Below, piece after piece: positions 15,805 to 27,328 of a stretch of 35,152 nt of DNA. Each line of letters starts with the position of its first letter. Positions within the stretch are counted from its first letter, which is position 1. A program made the translations under genes and the position numbers. Where the stretch lies: the NCBI RefSeq assembly GCF_022695985.1, contig NZ_JAAPBF010000057.1:1-35152 (forward strand). The letters run 5' to 3'. Source of the stretch: Streptomyces sp. NP-1717. Its GTDB lineage: Bacteria; Actinomycetota; Actinomycetes; Streptomycetales; Streptomycetaceae. The notes under the pieces were generated by a model. That model had not been told where the DNA came from. It saw nothing but the letters and a program-made list of their open reading frames with translations, and ran no database searches.

Positions 15805-16803
15805 GTGACCGCACCGATCGAGACCACCAAGTCGGCTGCCGAAGTGCAGCCGGAGGCAGTGCTCACGGGCGCAAGTCAGAGCCAGATCGAGGGTCGTTCG
15901 CTCGGGCGAATAGCGTGGACGCGCTTCAAGCGCGACAAGGCCGCCGTGGCCGGAGGCATCGTTGTCATCCTCCTGATCCTCCTCGCGGTACTGGCCAAGC
16001 CCATCCAGGCCGTCTTCGGTCTCGACCCCAACGCGCTCAACCAGGACCTGGTGGACCCGTCGCTCCTCGCCCCCAAGGGCGCCTGGGGCGGCACGAGCTG
16101 GGACCACCCGCTCGGCGTGGAGCCCGGTCTCGGCCGTGACCTCCTCGCCCGCATCATCGAGGGCTCCTGGGTCTCGCTCCTCGTCGCCGCCGGAGCCACC
16201 CTGCTCTCCGTGGCCATCGGCACCCTCCTCGGCGTCGTCGCCGGCTACTACGGAGGCTGGGTCGACGCCGTCGTCAGCCGCCTGATGGACACCTTCCTCG
16301 CCTTCCCGCTGCTGCTCTTCGCGATCTCGATCTCGGCCGCCCTCCAGGACGGCGCCTTCGGGCTCAGCGGACTGCCACTGCGGATCGGTGTGCTGATCTT
16401 CGTGATCGGCTTCTTCAACTGGCCCTACATGGGCCGGATCGTGCGCGCGCAGACCATGAGCCTGCGGCGCCGCGAGTTCGTCGACGCGTCCCGGAGCCTG
16501 GGCGCCAGAGGGCCGTTCATCCTCTTCCGGGAACTGCTGCCGAACCTCGTCGCGCCGATCCTCGTCTACTCGACGCTCCTGATCCCCACCAACATCCTCT
16601 TCGAGGCGGGTCTGAGCTTCCTCGGAGTGGGCATCGCCCCGCCGCAGGCCTCCTGGGGCGGCATGCTCACCACCGCGGTGGACCTCTACGAGGTCGATCT
16701 GCACTACATGTTCGTGCCGGGCATGGCGATCTTCATCACCGTGCTCGCGTTCAACCTGCTGGGCGACGGGCTGCGTGACGCACTCGATCCGCGCGGCAAG
16801 TGA
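15805..16803 (+). CDS. Oligopeptide/dipeptide ABC transporter permease, DppC/OppC type (operon 1)
   Basis: This 332-residue inner-membrane permease starts at GTG 15805, preceded by AGGAGGGG. The N-terminal OppC_N region (RIAWTRFKRDKAAVAGGIVVILLILLAVLA, shown by its first membrane helix near residues 45-65) leads into the ABC permease domain of about five more helices. The EAA loop that contacts the ATPases is EFVDASRSLGARG. With the other permease and two ATPases it forms the channel for peptides delivered by the downstream lipoprotein. It is first in its operon, ahead of the binding-protein gene, whereas in operon 2 the C-type permease comes third. Confidence 0.92.
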   Translation: MTAPIETTKSAAEVQPEAVLTGASQSQIEGRSLGRIAWTRFKRDKAAVAGGIVVILLILLAVLAKPIQAVFGLDPNALNQDLVDPSLLAPKGAWGGTSWDHPLGVEPGLGRDLLARIIEGSWVSLLVAAGATLLSVAIGTLLGVVAGYYGGWVDAVVSRLMDTFLAFPLLLFAISISAALQDGAFGLSGLPLRIGVLIFVIGFFNWPYMGRIVRAQTMSLRRREFVDASRSLGARGPFILFRELLPNLVAPILVYSTLLIPTNILFEAGLSFLGVGIAPPQASWGGMLTTAVDLYEVDLHYMFVPGMAIFITVLAFNLLGDGLRDALDPRGK

Positions 16804-16885
16804 CCCCCGGTTCCACCGGCACCATCCACAGCGGCCGACCTTCAGCTCCGTGCCGTACTCCATTGATAGAGGGGCTTTCCTCAGG

Positions 16886-18640
16886 ATGAAGACCAAGAAA
16901 GCGACAGCTGTCCTGGCGACAGCCATCGTGCTGGCGCTCGGCGCGTCGGCGTGCGGCGGCTCGGACAGCAAGGACAACGACAGCAAGGGCGGCGCCGGCA
17001 AGGACGCCGGTCTGACCTCGGTCGTCAACAAGTCCGACAAGAAGGGGGGCACCGTCACCTACGAGCACTCGGACGTGCCGGACTCCCTCGACCCGGGCAA
17101 CACCTACTACGGCTGGGTGCAGAACTTCTCCCGGCTGTACGGCCGTTCGCTCACGTCCTTCAAGCCGGCCGCCGGCAAGGAGGGCCTGGAGGTCGTCCCC
17201 GACCTCGCCGAGTCGCTGGGCGAGGCGAGCGCGGACGCCAAGACGTGGACGTACAAGCTCCGCAAGGGCGTCAAGTTCGACGACGGCAGCCCGGTCACGT
17301 CCAAGGACGTCAAGTACGCCATCGAGCGCAGCAACTTCGCACCCGAGGCACTGTCCAACGGCCCCACCTACTTCAAGTCGTATCTCGAGGGCGGCGAGAA
17401 GTACAAGGGCCCGTACAAGGACAAGTCCGCCGAGGGCCTGAAGTCCATCGAGACCCCGGACGACCAGACGATCGTCTTCAAGCTCAACAAGCCGTTCGCC
17501 GACTTCGACTACCTGGCGACCTTCTCCCAGACGGCCCCCGTGCCGCAGGCGAAGGACAAGGGCGCCGAGTACGTCAAGCAGATCTCGTCGTCGGGTCCGT
17601 ACAAGTTCGAGTCGTACAACGAGGGCCGCAGCGCGACCCTCGTGCGCAACCCGCACTGGGACAAGGCCACCGACCCGATCCGCCCGGCGCTCGCCGACAA
17701 GATCACCATCAAGTTCAAGGTCAACCCGACCACGGTCGACCAGCACCTGATGAGCGACAACCTCACGGTGGACGCCGCGGGTACCGGTCTCCAGACGAAG
17801 ACCCAGCCCAAGGTCCTCACCAAGAAGGCCGAGCTGGCGAAGACCGACAACTCCTACGCCGGCGCCACCTCGTACCTCGCGCTGTCGACGAAGGTGAAGC
17901 CCTTCGACAACGCGGACTGCCGCAAGGCCGTGCACTACGCGATCGACAAGGCGTCCGTCCAGGCCGCGCTCGGCGGCCCGACCAAGGGTGACGTGGCGAG
18001 CACGCTGCTCCCGCCGACGGTCAACGGCTACCAGAAGTTCGACCTGTACCAGACCGAGGGCAACAAGGGCGACGAGGCGAAGGCCAAGGCGGCGCTCGCG
18101 GACTGCGGTCAGCCGGACGGGTTCAAGACCAACCTGACGGCCCGCTCCGACCGCCCCGACGAGGTGCAGATGGCGACCGCCATCCAGGCCTCGCTGAAGA
18201 AGGTCGGCATCCAGGCCGAGATCAAGCAGTACCCGGCGGGCAAGTACTTCAGCAACTTCGCCGGTGTTCCGAGCTACGTCAAGGAACACGACCTCGGCAT
18301 GATGATGATGGCGTGGGGCGCCGACTGGCCGACCGGCTTCGGCTTCCTCGACCAGATCGTCAACGGCTCCGCCATCAAGCCCTCGGGCGGCAACAACCTG
18401 ATGGAGCTGGACGACCCGAAGATCAACAAGGCGCTGTCGGACGGAATCGCGCAGACCGACGACGCCGCCCGCACCAAGGCGTGGGGCGAGGTCGACAAGC
18501 TCGTCCTGGAGAACGCCTCGGCCGTGCCGCTGATCTACCGCAAGAACCTGCTGTACCGCCCGGACTCGGCGACCAACGTCACCGTGACCCAGGCGTACCT
18601 CGGCATGTACGACTACCTGCTGATCGGCTCCACCACCTGA
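16886..18640 (+). CDS. Peptide-binding lipoprotein, SBP family 5 (operon 1)
   Basis: This 584-residue extracytoplasmic receptor captures peptides for the ABC transporter. ATG 16886 follows GAGGGG. The signal (MKTKKATAVLATAIVLALG) ends in a lipobox ASAC with Cys23, then a Gly/Ser/Asp/Lys-rich linker. Family 5 marks include PDSLDPGNTYYGW near the start of the mature domain, KFDDGSPVTSKDVKYAIER and RKAVHYAIDKASVQ. It is distantly related to the operon 2 binding protein, so the two systems probably differ in substrate. A 16-bp hairpin after its stop could leave it more abundant than the permease. Confidence 0.94.
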   Translation: MKTKKATAVLATAIVLALGASACGGSDSKDNDSKGGAGKDAGLTSVVNKSDKKGGTVTYEHSDVPDSLDPGNTYYGWVQNFSRLYGRSLTSFKPAAGKEGLEVVPDLAESLGEASADAKTWTYKLRKGVKFDDGSPVTSKDVKYAIERSNFAPEALSNGPTYFKSYLEGGEKYKGPYKDKSAEGLKSIETPDDQTIVFKLNKPFADFDYLATFSQTAPVPQAKDKGAEYVKQISSSGPYKFESYNEGRSATLVRNPHWDKATDPIRPALADKITIKFKVNPTTVDQHLMSDNLTVDAAGTGLQTKTQPKVLTKKAELAKTDNSYAGATSYLALSTKVKPFDNADCRKAVHYAIDKASVQAALGGPTKGDVASTLLPPTVNGYQKFDLYQTEGNKGDEAKAKAALADCGQPDGFKTNLTARSDRPDEVQMATAIQASLKKVGIQAEIKQYPAGKYFSNFAGVPSYVKEHDLGMMMMAWGADWPTGFGFLDQIVNGSAIKPSGGNNLMELDDPKINKALSDGIAQTDDAARTKAWGEVDKLVLENASAVPLIYRKNLLYRPDSATNVTVTQAYLGMYDYLLIGSTT

Positions 18641-18697
18641 TTCAGCGGCAGAGCCTTCCCAACCCCCCGAAACGCCTGAAAGGCAGGTGAAGGCATC

Positions 18698-18734
18698 GGG
18701 TCCGCCGGCCGGGTCACCCCCGGCCGGCGGACCC
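18698..18734 (+). terminator. Strong hairpin between binding-protein and permease genes (operon 1)
   Basis: A perfect 16-bp stem (18698-18713 with 18719-18734, core CCGCCGGCCGGG) closes a five-base loop. It ends 14 bp before the permease start, so it is more likely a partial terminator or mRNA-stabilising hairpin than a full stop. Confidence 0.8.
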
Positions 18735-18748
18735 GGCGCCGACCGGCT

Positions 18749-19762
18749 GTGACTGCGTACATCATCCGACGCGTGATCGCCGCGGTAATGCTGTTGCTGG
18801 TGGTCAGCGCAGTCACCTTCGCGATCTTCTTCCTCGTTCCACGGCTCGGTGGGCAGACGATCGACCAGCTGGCAGTCCAGTACGTCGGTAAGGACGCCAA
18901 CCCCGAATCGGTCGCCGCCGTCAAGGCGAACCTGGGACTCGACCAGCCCCTCTACACGCAGTACTACGACTTCATCAAGGGCATCTTCGTCGGCGCCGAG
19001 TACAACTTCGGCCCGGACCCGACGATGTGCAACGCGCCCTGCTTCGGCTACTCCTTCAAGACGCACGTCGAGGTGTGGCCCGAGCTGATGGACCGGGTGC
19101 CGGTCACGTTCTCCCTGGCCATCGGTGCCGCGGTGATCTGGCTGCTCTCCGGTGTCGCCATCGGCGTCCTCTCGGCGCTCAGGCGGGGCTCGGTCTTCGA
19201 CCGCCTCGCCATGACGCTGGCCCTGGCCGGCGTCTCCCTGCCGATCTTCTTCACCGGCATGCTCGGACTCGCCGTGTTCACCGTGCAGTGGCCCCTGTGG
19301 TCGGACGGCGTCAACTACGTCCCGTTCACGGACAATCCGGCTCAGTGGGCGTGGAACCTGATCATTCCCTGGTGCAGCCTCGCCTTCCTCTACTCCGCCC
19401 TGTACGCCAGGCTCACCCGGGCCGGCATGCTGGAAGTGATGGGGGAGGACTACATCCGTACGGCGCGGGCCAAGGGCCTGCGGGAGAGCACCGTCGTCGC
19501 CAAACACGGACTGCGCTCCGCGCTGACGCCCATCGTCACGATCTTCGGTATGGACTTCGGCCTGCTGCTCGGCGGCGCCGTCATCACCGAACAGGTCTTC
19601 TCCTTCCAGGGCATGGGCGCGTACGCGATCCAGTCGGTGAAAGAGGCCGACCTGCCGATCGTGATGGGCGTGACCCTGTTCGCCGCATTCTTCATCGTCT
19701 TCTGCAATCTGCTGGTGGACCTGGTGTACGCCGCCATCGACCCCAGGGTGAGGTACTCGTGA
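18749..19762 (+). CDS. Oligopeptide/dipeptide ABC transporter permease, DppB/OppB type (operon 1)
   Basis: This 337-residue permease begins at GTG 18749 with TAYIIRRVIAAVMLLLVVSA, the typical first helix of the B-type subunit. The outer loop includes LGLDQPLYTQYYDF. The EAA coupling loop EDYIRTARAKGLRESTVVAKHGLR is fully standard. About six membrane segments are visible. Its stop overlaps the next ATPase gene (GTGA). Paired Cys residues in the large outer loop (MCNAPCFG) are an uncommon addition to the usual B-type sequence and might form a disulfide. Confidence 0.92.
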   Translation: MTAYIIRRVIAAVMLLLVVSAVTFAIFFLVPRLGGQTIDQLAVQYVGKDANPESVAAVKANLGLDQPLYTQYYDFIKGIFVGAEYNFGPDPTMCNAPCFGYSFKTHVEVWPELMDRVPVTFSLAIGAAVIWLLSGVAIGVLSALRRGSVFDRLAMTLALAGVSLPIFFTGMLGLAVFTVQWPLWSDGVNYVPFTDNPAQWAWNLIIPWCSLAFLYSALYARLTRAGMLEVMGEDYIRTARAKGLRESTVVAKHGLRSALTPIVTIFGMDFGLLLGGAVITEQVFSFQGMGAYAIQSVKEADLPIVMGVTLFAAFFIVFCNLLVDLVYAAIDPRVRYS

Positions 19763-20879
19763 GCGAGGTTTCCAAGGAGCAGTCCGCCGTACGGGTTCCG
19801 GGCCCCGCGTCCGCTCCGGGCGAGCCGGTGGTCTCCGGGGCCCCCGGGTCCGGCGGCACGGGCGAGCCCTTCCTCTCCGTACGCGACCTCCGTATCCACT
19901 TCAGCACCGACGACGGTCTGGTGAAGTCGGTCGACGGCGTCAGCTTCGACGTCCACGCCGGCAAGACCCTCGGCATCGTCGGTGAGTCGGGCTCCGGCAA
20001 GTCGGTCACCTCGCTCGGCGTGATGGGCCTGCACCGCTCCGCCAACGCCGCGATATCCGGCGAGGTCCGGCTGGACGGCGAGGAACTGGTCGGGGCCGAC
20101 CCCGACCACGTACGGCGGCTGCGCGGCCGGAAGATGGCCATGATCTTCCAGGACCCGCTGTCCGCCATGCACCCGTACTACCGCATCGGCGCGCAGATCG
20201 TGGAGGCGTACCGCGTCCACCACAAGGTCACCAAGAAGGCCGCCCGCGCGCGGGCGGTCGAGATGCTCGACCGGGTCGGCATCCCCGAGCCGCACAAGCG
20301 TGTGGACAGCTATCCGCACGAGTTCTCCGGCGGTATGCGCCAGCGCGCGATGATCGCGATGGCCCTGGTCAACAACCCCGAACTGCTCATCGCCGACGAG
20401 CCGACGACCGCCCTGGACGTGACCGTCCAGGCGCAGATCCTCGACCTCATCAGGGATCTGCAGAAGGAGTTCGGCTCCGCCGTCATCATGATCACCCATG
20501 ACCTCGGGGTCGTCGCCGAGATGGCCGACGACCTGCTGGTGATGTACGGCGGCCGGTGCGTCGAGCGCGGACCGGCCGAGAAGGTGTTCTACGAGCCGCA
20601 GCACCCCTACACCTGGGGCCTGCTCGGCTCGATGCCCCGGATCGACCGTGAGCAGACCGACCGGCTCATCCCCGTCAAGGGCCAGCCGCCGTCGCTCATC
20701 AACGTGCCGCGGGGCTGCGCCTTCAACCCGCGCTGTCCGTACGCGGATGTGCCCAAGGGCGGCATCACGCGCACGGAGCGCCCCGAGCTGAAGCAGGTCG
20801 CCGCCGGGCACCACTCCGCCTGTCATATGACGCAGGAGGAGCGGACCAAGATCTGGACCGAAGAGATTGCGCCGAAGCT

Positions 20880-20883
<4 letters not shown>
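19759..20883 (+). CDS. Peptide ABC transporter ATPase, DppD/OppD type (operon 1)
   Basis: This 374-residue ATPase has Walker A GESGSGKS, Q-loop IFQDPLSAMHP, signature FSGGMRQR, Walker B LLIADEPTTALD and switch ITHDL. A Pro/Ser/Gly-rich N-terminal extension of about 35 residues precedes the domain. The C-terminal oligopeptide-transporter tail has cysteines at about 320, 326 and 355. The third cysteine of the usual four is missing: the sequence reads CPYADVPKGGITRTERPEL where the other three ATPases here have a Cys directly before the TERPEL-like segment. GTG 19759 overlaps the permease stop, and its own stop overlaps the next gene. Confidence 0.93.
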
Positions 20884-22142
<1,259 letters not shown>

Positions 22143-22170
22143 TCCGTCCGCGCCGGGTACGGACGCACGC

Positions 22171-22206
22171 CCCCCGCTCCGCACGGTCCACCATGCGGAC
22201 TGGGGG
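22171..22206 (+). terminator. Terminator after operon 1
   Basis: Arms 22171-22183 (CCCCCGCTCCGCA) and 22194-22206 (TGCGGACTGGGGG) pair at 11 of 13 positions around a ten-base loop. Confidence 0.75.
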
Positions 22207-22369
22207 CTTCTGCGTCGTACGAGAGGTTCACCCGGTTCGCCCGCCCAACTGCGGCTCACCTGGTACGGCTTCATCGGTGGGGGTGAGATGTCCCGGAGTC
22301 GGGCTATTTGTCGAGTGTCCGGATCTCAGGTCTGCAACTCCGCATTGCGATCTGTTCATTTGGCACTTT

Positions 22370-22395
22370 CTTGACTGTAATGTTCGGCCGTCAAG
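22370..22395 (+). promoter_or_regulatory. Possible operator/promoter of operon 2
   Basis: The gap 22143-22432 becomes A/T-rich from about 22340. It holds an inverted repeat CTTGAC-N14-GTCAAG (22370-22375 / 22390-22395), 38 bp before the binding-protein start. I could not assign a convincing -35/-10 pair. Confidence 0.3.
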
Positions 22396-22432
22396 ACCGA
22401 GCCCTCGTCTCGTCGGACCCCTGGGGTGGACC

Positions 22433-24103
22433 ATGCGAATATTCAAGTCCCGAGCCGCTGGAGCGATCGTGACGGCAGTTGCCGTCTCGCTGATCGCCAC
22501 CGGCTGCTCCAGCGAGCGCGACGGGGAAGGTGACTCGGGCGGCGCGAAGGACACCTTCGTCTTCGGCGGCCCCGGTGACCCGGGCTCGCTCGACCCGGCG
22601 CTCGCGAGCGACGGTGAGACCTTCCGGGTCACCCGGCAGGCCTTCGAGGCGCTGCTGGAGCACGAGTCGGGCGGCAGCGAACTGTCCCCCGGCCTCGCCG
22701 AGAAGTGGTCGAGCAACGAGGCCGGTACGGTCTGGACGTTCAACCTCCGCAAGGACGTGACCTTCCACGACGGCGAGAAGTTCAACGCCGCCGCCGTCTG
22801 CGCGAATTACGACTACTGGTTCAACTGGACGGGCACCTACCAGTCCAGCGCGGTCTCCTACTACTGGCAGACCATCATGGGCGGCTTCGCCAAGAACGAG
22901 GACCCCGAGACCCCGAAGGCGAACTACAAGTCCTGCACCGCGAAGGACGACAGCACCGCCGTCATCGAGGTCAACGAGCCCTCCGCGAACCTTCCGGGCG
23001 GCTTCTCCCTCCAGGCGCTGGCGATCCACTCGCCGAAGGCCCTGAAGGAGTACGCGAAGCAGGAAGCCACCGCCAAGGGCGACGCGATCACGTACCCCAA
23101 GTACAGCCAGGTGGCCGGTACGGTCGCGGGCACCGGGCCGTACAAGATCAGCGAGTGGAACAAGGGCAACAAGGAAGTCTCGCTGGAGCGTTTCGACGAC
23201 TACTGGGGCGCCAAGGCCAAGATCAAGAACCTGGTCTTCCGCACCATCGACACCGAGGACGGCCGCCGTCAGGCCCTCCAGGCCGGTGACATCGACGGCT
23301 ACGACCTGGTCGCGCCCGCCGATGTGAAGACGCTGGAGAGCGGCAAGTTCCAGGTCCCCACGCGTGACGTCTTCAACATCTTCTACGTCGGCATGAGCCA
23401 GGGGAAGAACGCGGCTCTGAAGAAGCCCGAGGTCCGGCAGGCCATCGCGCACGCCATCGACCGCGACAACCTGGTCAAGACCCAGCTGCCCGAGGGCGGT
23501 GTGGCCGCGACGCAGTTCATGCCCGACACGGTCGCCGGCTACTCGGACGCCGTGAAGACGTACCCCTTCGACACCGCCAAGGCGAAGTCGCTGCTCAAGG
23601 ACGCCGGCGAAAGCGCCCTGAAGGTCGAGTTCTGCTACCCGACCGAGGTCACCCGCCCGTACATGCCCGCTCCGCAGGACATGTTCGAGCTGATGAAGGC
23701 CGACCTGGAGAAGGCCGGGATCACCGTCACGCCCAAGCCCATGAAGTGGGCCCCGGACTACCTGGACGCCACCGAGGCGGGCAGCTGCGCGCTGCACATG
23801 CTCGGCTGGACCGGTGACTTCAACGACGGCTACAACTTCATCGGCACCTGGTTCGCCGAGTACGACAAGCAGTGGGGCTTCAAGGACAAGGGTGTCTTCG
23901 ACGCGCTGAAGGCCGCGTCGATCGAGACCGACCCGGCCAAGCGGACGGACCTGTACAAGAAGGCCAACGAGACGATCATGGCGTACCTGCCGGGTGTGCC
24001 GATCTCCTCCTCGCCGCCGGCGATCGCGTTCGCCGCGAACGTCAACCCGCCGAAGGTCTCCCCGCTGACGCAGGAGAACTTCGCCGAGGTGTCCTTCAAG
24101 TAA
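22433..24103 (+). CDS. Peptide-binding lipoprotein, SBP family 5 (operon 2)
   Basis: This 556-residue lipoprotein starts at ATG 22433 with MRIFKSRAAG. Its signal ends in lipobox IATGC (Cys25), and an acidic linker follows. Family 5 motifs include GDPGSLDPALASDGETFRV, TWTFNLRKDVTFHDGEKF-like text and VRQAIAHAIDRDNLVK. A paired-cysteine arrangement (VCANYDYW and YKSCTAKDD, and later EFCYPTEV and GSCALHMLGW) suggests disulfides. The sequence differs clearly from the operon 1 receptor. It is first in its operon and is followed by three hairpins before the permease gene. Confidence 0.94.
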   Translation: MRIFKSRAAGAIVTAVAVSLIATGCSSERDGEGDSGGAKDTFVFGGPGDPGSLDPALASDGETFRVTRQAFEALLEHESGGSELSPGLAEKWSSNEAGTVWTFNLRKDVTFHDGEKFNAAAVCANYDYWFNWTGTYQSSAVSYYWQTIMGGFAKNEDPETPKANYKSCTAKDDSTAVIEVNEPSANLPGGFSLQALAIHSPKALKEYAKQEATAKGDAITYPKYSQVAGTVAGTGPYKISEWNKGNKEVSLERFDDYWGAKAKIKNLVFRTIDTEDGRRQALQAGDIDGYDLVAPADVKTLESGKFQVPTRDVFNIFYVGMSQGKNAALKKPEVRQAIAHAIDRDNLVKTQLPEGGVAATQFMPDTVAGYSDAVKTYPFDTAKAKSLLKDAGESALKVEFCYPTEVTRPYMPAPQDMFELMKADLEKAGITVTPKPMKWAPDYLDATEAGSCALHMLGWTGDFNDGYNFIGTWFAEYDKQWGFKDKGVFDALKAASIETDPAKRTDLYKKANETIMAYLPGVPISSSPPAIAFAANVNPPKVSPLTQENFAEVSFK

Positions 24104-24118
24104 GGACAGCGCGCACGC

Positions 24119-24230
24119 CGGGTCCGCCCGGTCGCGGAGCACGTCCCGACCGCGGCCGGGCGGACCCGTCTCGCTGACGGTCCGTCCCGCACAGGGACGG
24201 ACCCGGGTCCGTCCCACGCACGGACGGCCC
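24119..24230 (+). terminator. Array of three hairpins between binding-protein and permease genes (operon 2)
   Basis: Hairpin 1 has 12-bp outer arms GGGTCCGCCCGG/CCGGGCGGACCC (24120-24131 / 24156-24167). Hairpin 2 is a perfect 10-bp stem (24179-24188 / 24194-24203). Hairpin 3 pairs 24205-24214 with 24222-24230 around a bulge. They could protect the upstream message or partly end transcription, giving receptor excess. Confidence 0.75.
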
Positions 24231-24262
24231 GGAGAAACACCGAACGACGCCAGGAGTACGCA

Positions 24263-24319
24263 ATGAGAAAGGGGCACGCGGGGTGCTGCGACTCGTCGCA
24301 CGACGACTGCTACAGCTGA
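24263..24319 (+). CDS. Possible 18-residue leader peptide overlapping the permease start
   Basis: ATG 24263 has the better Shine-Dalgarno in this gap (CAGGAG, six bases upstream) and encodes MRKGHAGCCDSSHDDCYS before TGA 24317-24319. It overlaps the permease start (GTG 24283) in another frame. Its three Cys and two His are unusual for such a short peptide. It may tune permease translation, or be a chance ORF. Confidence 0.35.
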   Translation: MRKGHAGCCDSSHDDCYS

Positions 24320-25287
24320 TACCCACCCTGCTCGGTCTGTCGGTTCTGCTCTTCCTGTGGCTGAACCGGCTGCCCGGAGGACCCGCTTCGGCGATCCTGG
24401 GCGAGCGGGCGACCGATGCCGAAGTGGCCCGGATCAACCGGGCCCTGGGACTCGACGAGCCGGTATGGGTCCAGTACTGGCGGTTCATCAAACGGATCTT
24501 CGAACTGGACCTCGGCACCTCCACACAGACCGGCCAGCCGGTGTGGGAGGAATTCACCCTGCGCTTCCCGGCGACCGTCGAACTCAGCGTCGCCGCGATA
24601 CTCATCGCGGTGGTGGTCGGCGTCCCGCTCGGCTACTTCGCCGCGCGGCGCCGCGGCAGCTGGCTGGATGTGACCGCGGTCTCGGGCTCGCTGCTCGGCA
24701 TCTGCGTCCCGGTCTTCTTCCTGGCGCTGCTCCTCAAGGGCTTCTTCGCCGTCAACCTCGGGCTCTTCCCGAGCTACGGCCGGCTGTCGACCGGCATCGA
24801 CGCGACGAAGATCACCGGATTCGCCGTCCTCGACGGCGTGCTGACGGGCGAGTTCGACGCGTCGTGGGACGCGATCACGCATCTCGTACTCCCGGCGGTC
24901 GCGCTCGCCTCCATCCCGCTCGCCGTCATCGTGCGGATGACCAGGGCCAGCGTGCTCGAAGTGCTGGGCGAGGACTATGTACGCACGGCCGAGTCCAAGG
25001 GCCTGGACAAGCGCGTCGTACGCGGCCGCCACGTCCTGCGGAACGCGCTGCTGCCGGTGATCACCGCCATCGGCCTGCTGACCGGCAGCCTGCTGTCCGG
25101 CGCGGTGCTCACCGAGTCGGTCTTCAGCTTCGGCGGGATCGGGTCCTTCATCCGCACGTCGATCGACGCCCGCGACTATCCCGTGCTCGTCGGCTTCATC
25201 CTCTTCATCGCGCTGGTGTACGTCCTGATCAATCTGCTGGTCGACGTGGCGTACAGCCTCATCGACCCGAGAGTGCGGGTGCACTGA
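24283..25287 (+). CDS. Oligopeptide/dipeptide ABC transporter permease, DppB/OppB type (operon 2)
   Basis: This 334-residue permease begins at GTG 24283 with LRLVARRLLQLIPTLLGLSV, the standard B-subunit first helix. AAAGGGG lies eight bases upstream. LGLDEPVWVQYWRF and FELDLGTS precede the ABC permease domain. The EAA loop reads EDYVRTAESKGLDKRVVRGRHVLR, and the last helix ends LVDVAYSLIDPRVR. About six membrane segments are visible. Its stop is one base before the next permease gene, so the two are co-translated or closely coupled. Confidence 0.92.
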   Translation: MLRLVARRLLQLIPTLLGLSVLLFLWLNRLPGGPASAILGERATDAEVARINRALGLDEPVWVQYWRFIKRIFELDLGTSTQTGQPVWEEFTLRFPATVELSVAAILIAVVVGVPLGYFAARRRGSWLDVTAVSGSLLGICVPVFFLALLLKGFFAVNLGLFPSYGRLSTGIDATKITGFAVLDGVLTGEFDASWDAITHLVLPAVALASIPLAVIVRMTRASVLEVLGEDYVRTAESKGLDKRVVRGRHVLRNALLPVITAIGLLTGSLLSGAVLTESVFSFGGIGSFIRTSIDARDYPVLVGFILFIALVYVLINLLVDVAYSLIDPRVRVH

Positions 25288-25288
25288 C

Positions 25289-26260
25289 GTGAACGCCATA
25301 CCGAACATGACGAAGAAGGCCGACAAGATCGACCGGCTCGCGCAGCTCACCGAGCGGACCGAGAGCACCTCGGGCGCCGGACTGTGGCGCGAGGCCTTCC
25401 GTCGGCTGCGCACCAGCAAGACCGCGATCATCGGCGGCGTGGTGATCGGCCTGTTCGTGCTGATCGCCGTCGTCGGTCCGTGGCTCGCCCCGTACAGCCC
25501 CACCGCACAGGACTGGCGCGGCGAGGTCTTCCCCAACCAGGGACGCTTCGTGGGGCCGCGCGGTGAGAACTGGTTCGGCCTGGACCATCTGGGCCGCGAC
25601 GAGTTCTCCCGGATGCTCGTCGGTGCCCGGCAGACCCTGCTCGTCGGCGTCGTGTCGATGCTCATCGGCCTGGTGGCCGGAGCGATCGTCGGCGCCGTGT
25701 CGGGCGCGGCCGCCACGCTCGGCGGCGAGGCGGGCAAGCGCGTGGACACCGTCATCATGCGCTTCACCGACATGATGCTGGCGCTGCCCTCGCTGCTGCT
25801 GGCGGTCTCCGTCGCCGCCGTGCTCGGCCAGTCGCTGACCACGGTGATGATCGCGGTGGGCGTGGTCCAAGTGCCGGTGTTCGCACGGCTGCTGCGCGGC
25901 TCCATGCTCGCGCAGGGCAGTTCGGACTACGTGCTGGCCGCCAAGGCCGTGGGCATCCGCAAACGCCGTATCGTCCTCACCCAGATCCTGCCCAACTCGC
26001 TCAGCCCGGTGATCGTCCAGGCGACGCTCAGCCTCGCCACCGCCATCATCGAGGCCGCCGCCCTGTCCTACCTGGGCCTCGGCAATCCGGACCCGGCGAT
26101 CCCGGAGTGGGGCGTGATGCTGTCACAGGCACAGCGCTTCTTCGACAACGCGCCGATGATGTCGGTCTATCCGGCGGTCGGGATCATCGTCACCGCTCTC
26201 GGCTTCACGCTGCTCGGTGAGGCGATGCGGGAAGCTCTCGATCCGAAGCTGCGAGGCTGA
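25289..26260 (+). CDS. Oligopeptide/dipeptide ABC transporter permease, DppC/OppC type (operon 2)
   Basis: This 323-residue permease starts at GTG 25289, directly after the previous stop. ATG 25307 is an alternative. The OppC_N part (WREAFRRLRTSKTAIIGG) leads into the first membrane helix. The large loop holds WFGLDHLGRDEFSRMLVGAR, typical of the C subunit. The EAA loop is SDYVLAAKAVGIRKRRIVLTQ, and the C-terminus is GEAMREALDPKLRG. It pairs with the B-type permease to form the channel. Confidence 0.92.
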   Translation: MNAIPNMTKKADKIDRLAQLTERTESTSGAGLWREAFRRLRTSKTAIIGGVVIGLFVLIAVVGPWLAPYSPTAQDWRGEVFPNQGRFVGPRGENWFGLDHLGRDEFSRMLVGARQTLLVGVVSMLIGLVAGAIVGAVSGAAATLGGEAGKRVDTVIMRFTDMMLALPSLLLAVSVAAVLGQSLTTVMIAVGVVQVPVFARLLRGSMLAQGSSDYVLAAKAVGIRKRRIVLTQILPNSLSPVIVQATLSLATAIIEAAALSYLGLGNPDPAIPEWGVMLSQAQRFFDNAPMMSVYPAVGIIVTALGFTLLGEAMREALDPKLRG

Positions 26261-26266
26261 AGTCCC

Positions 26267-27324
<1,058 letters not shown>

Positions 27325-27328
<4 letters not shown>

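Noticed and set aside
16751..19507. Very long minus-strand open frame across the transporter genes (about 918 codons)
   Set aside because: It is antisense to well-identified binding-protein and permease genes, has no recognisable domain, and is a usual by-product of high-GC codon use.
24283..24319. Frameshift joining ATG 24263 to the permease
   Set aside because: The permease already begins with a standard N-terminal helix at GTG 24283 and has its own AAAGGGG, so no frameshift is needed.
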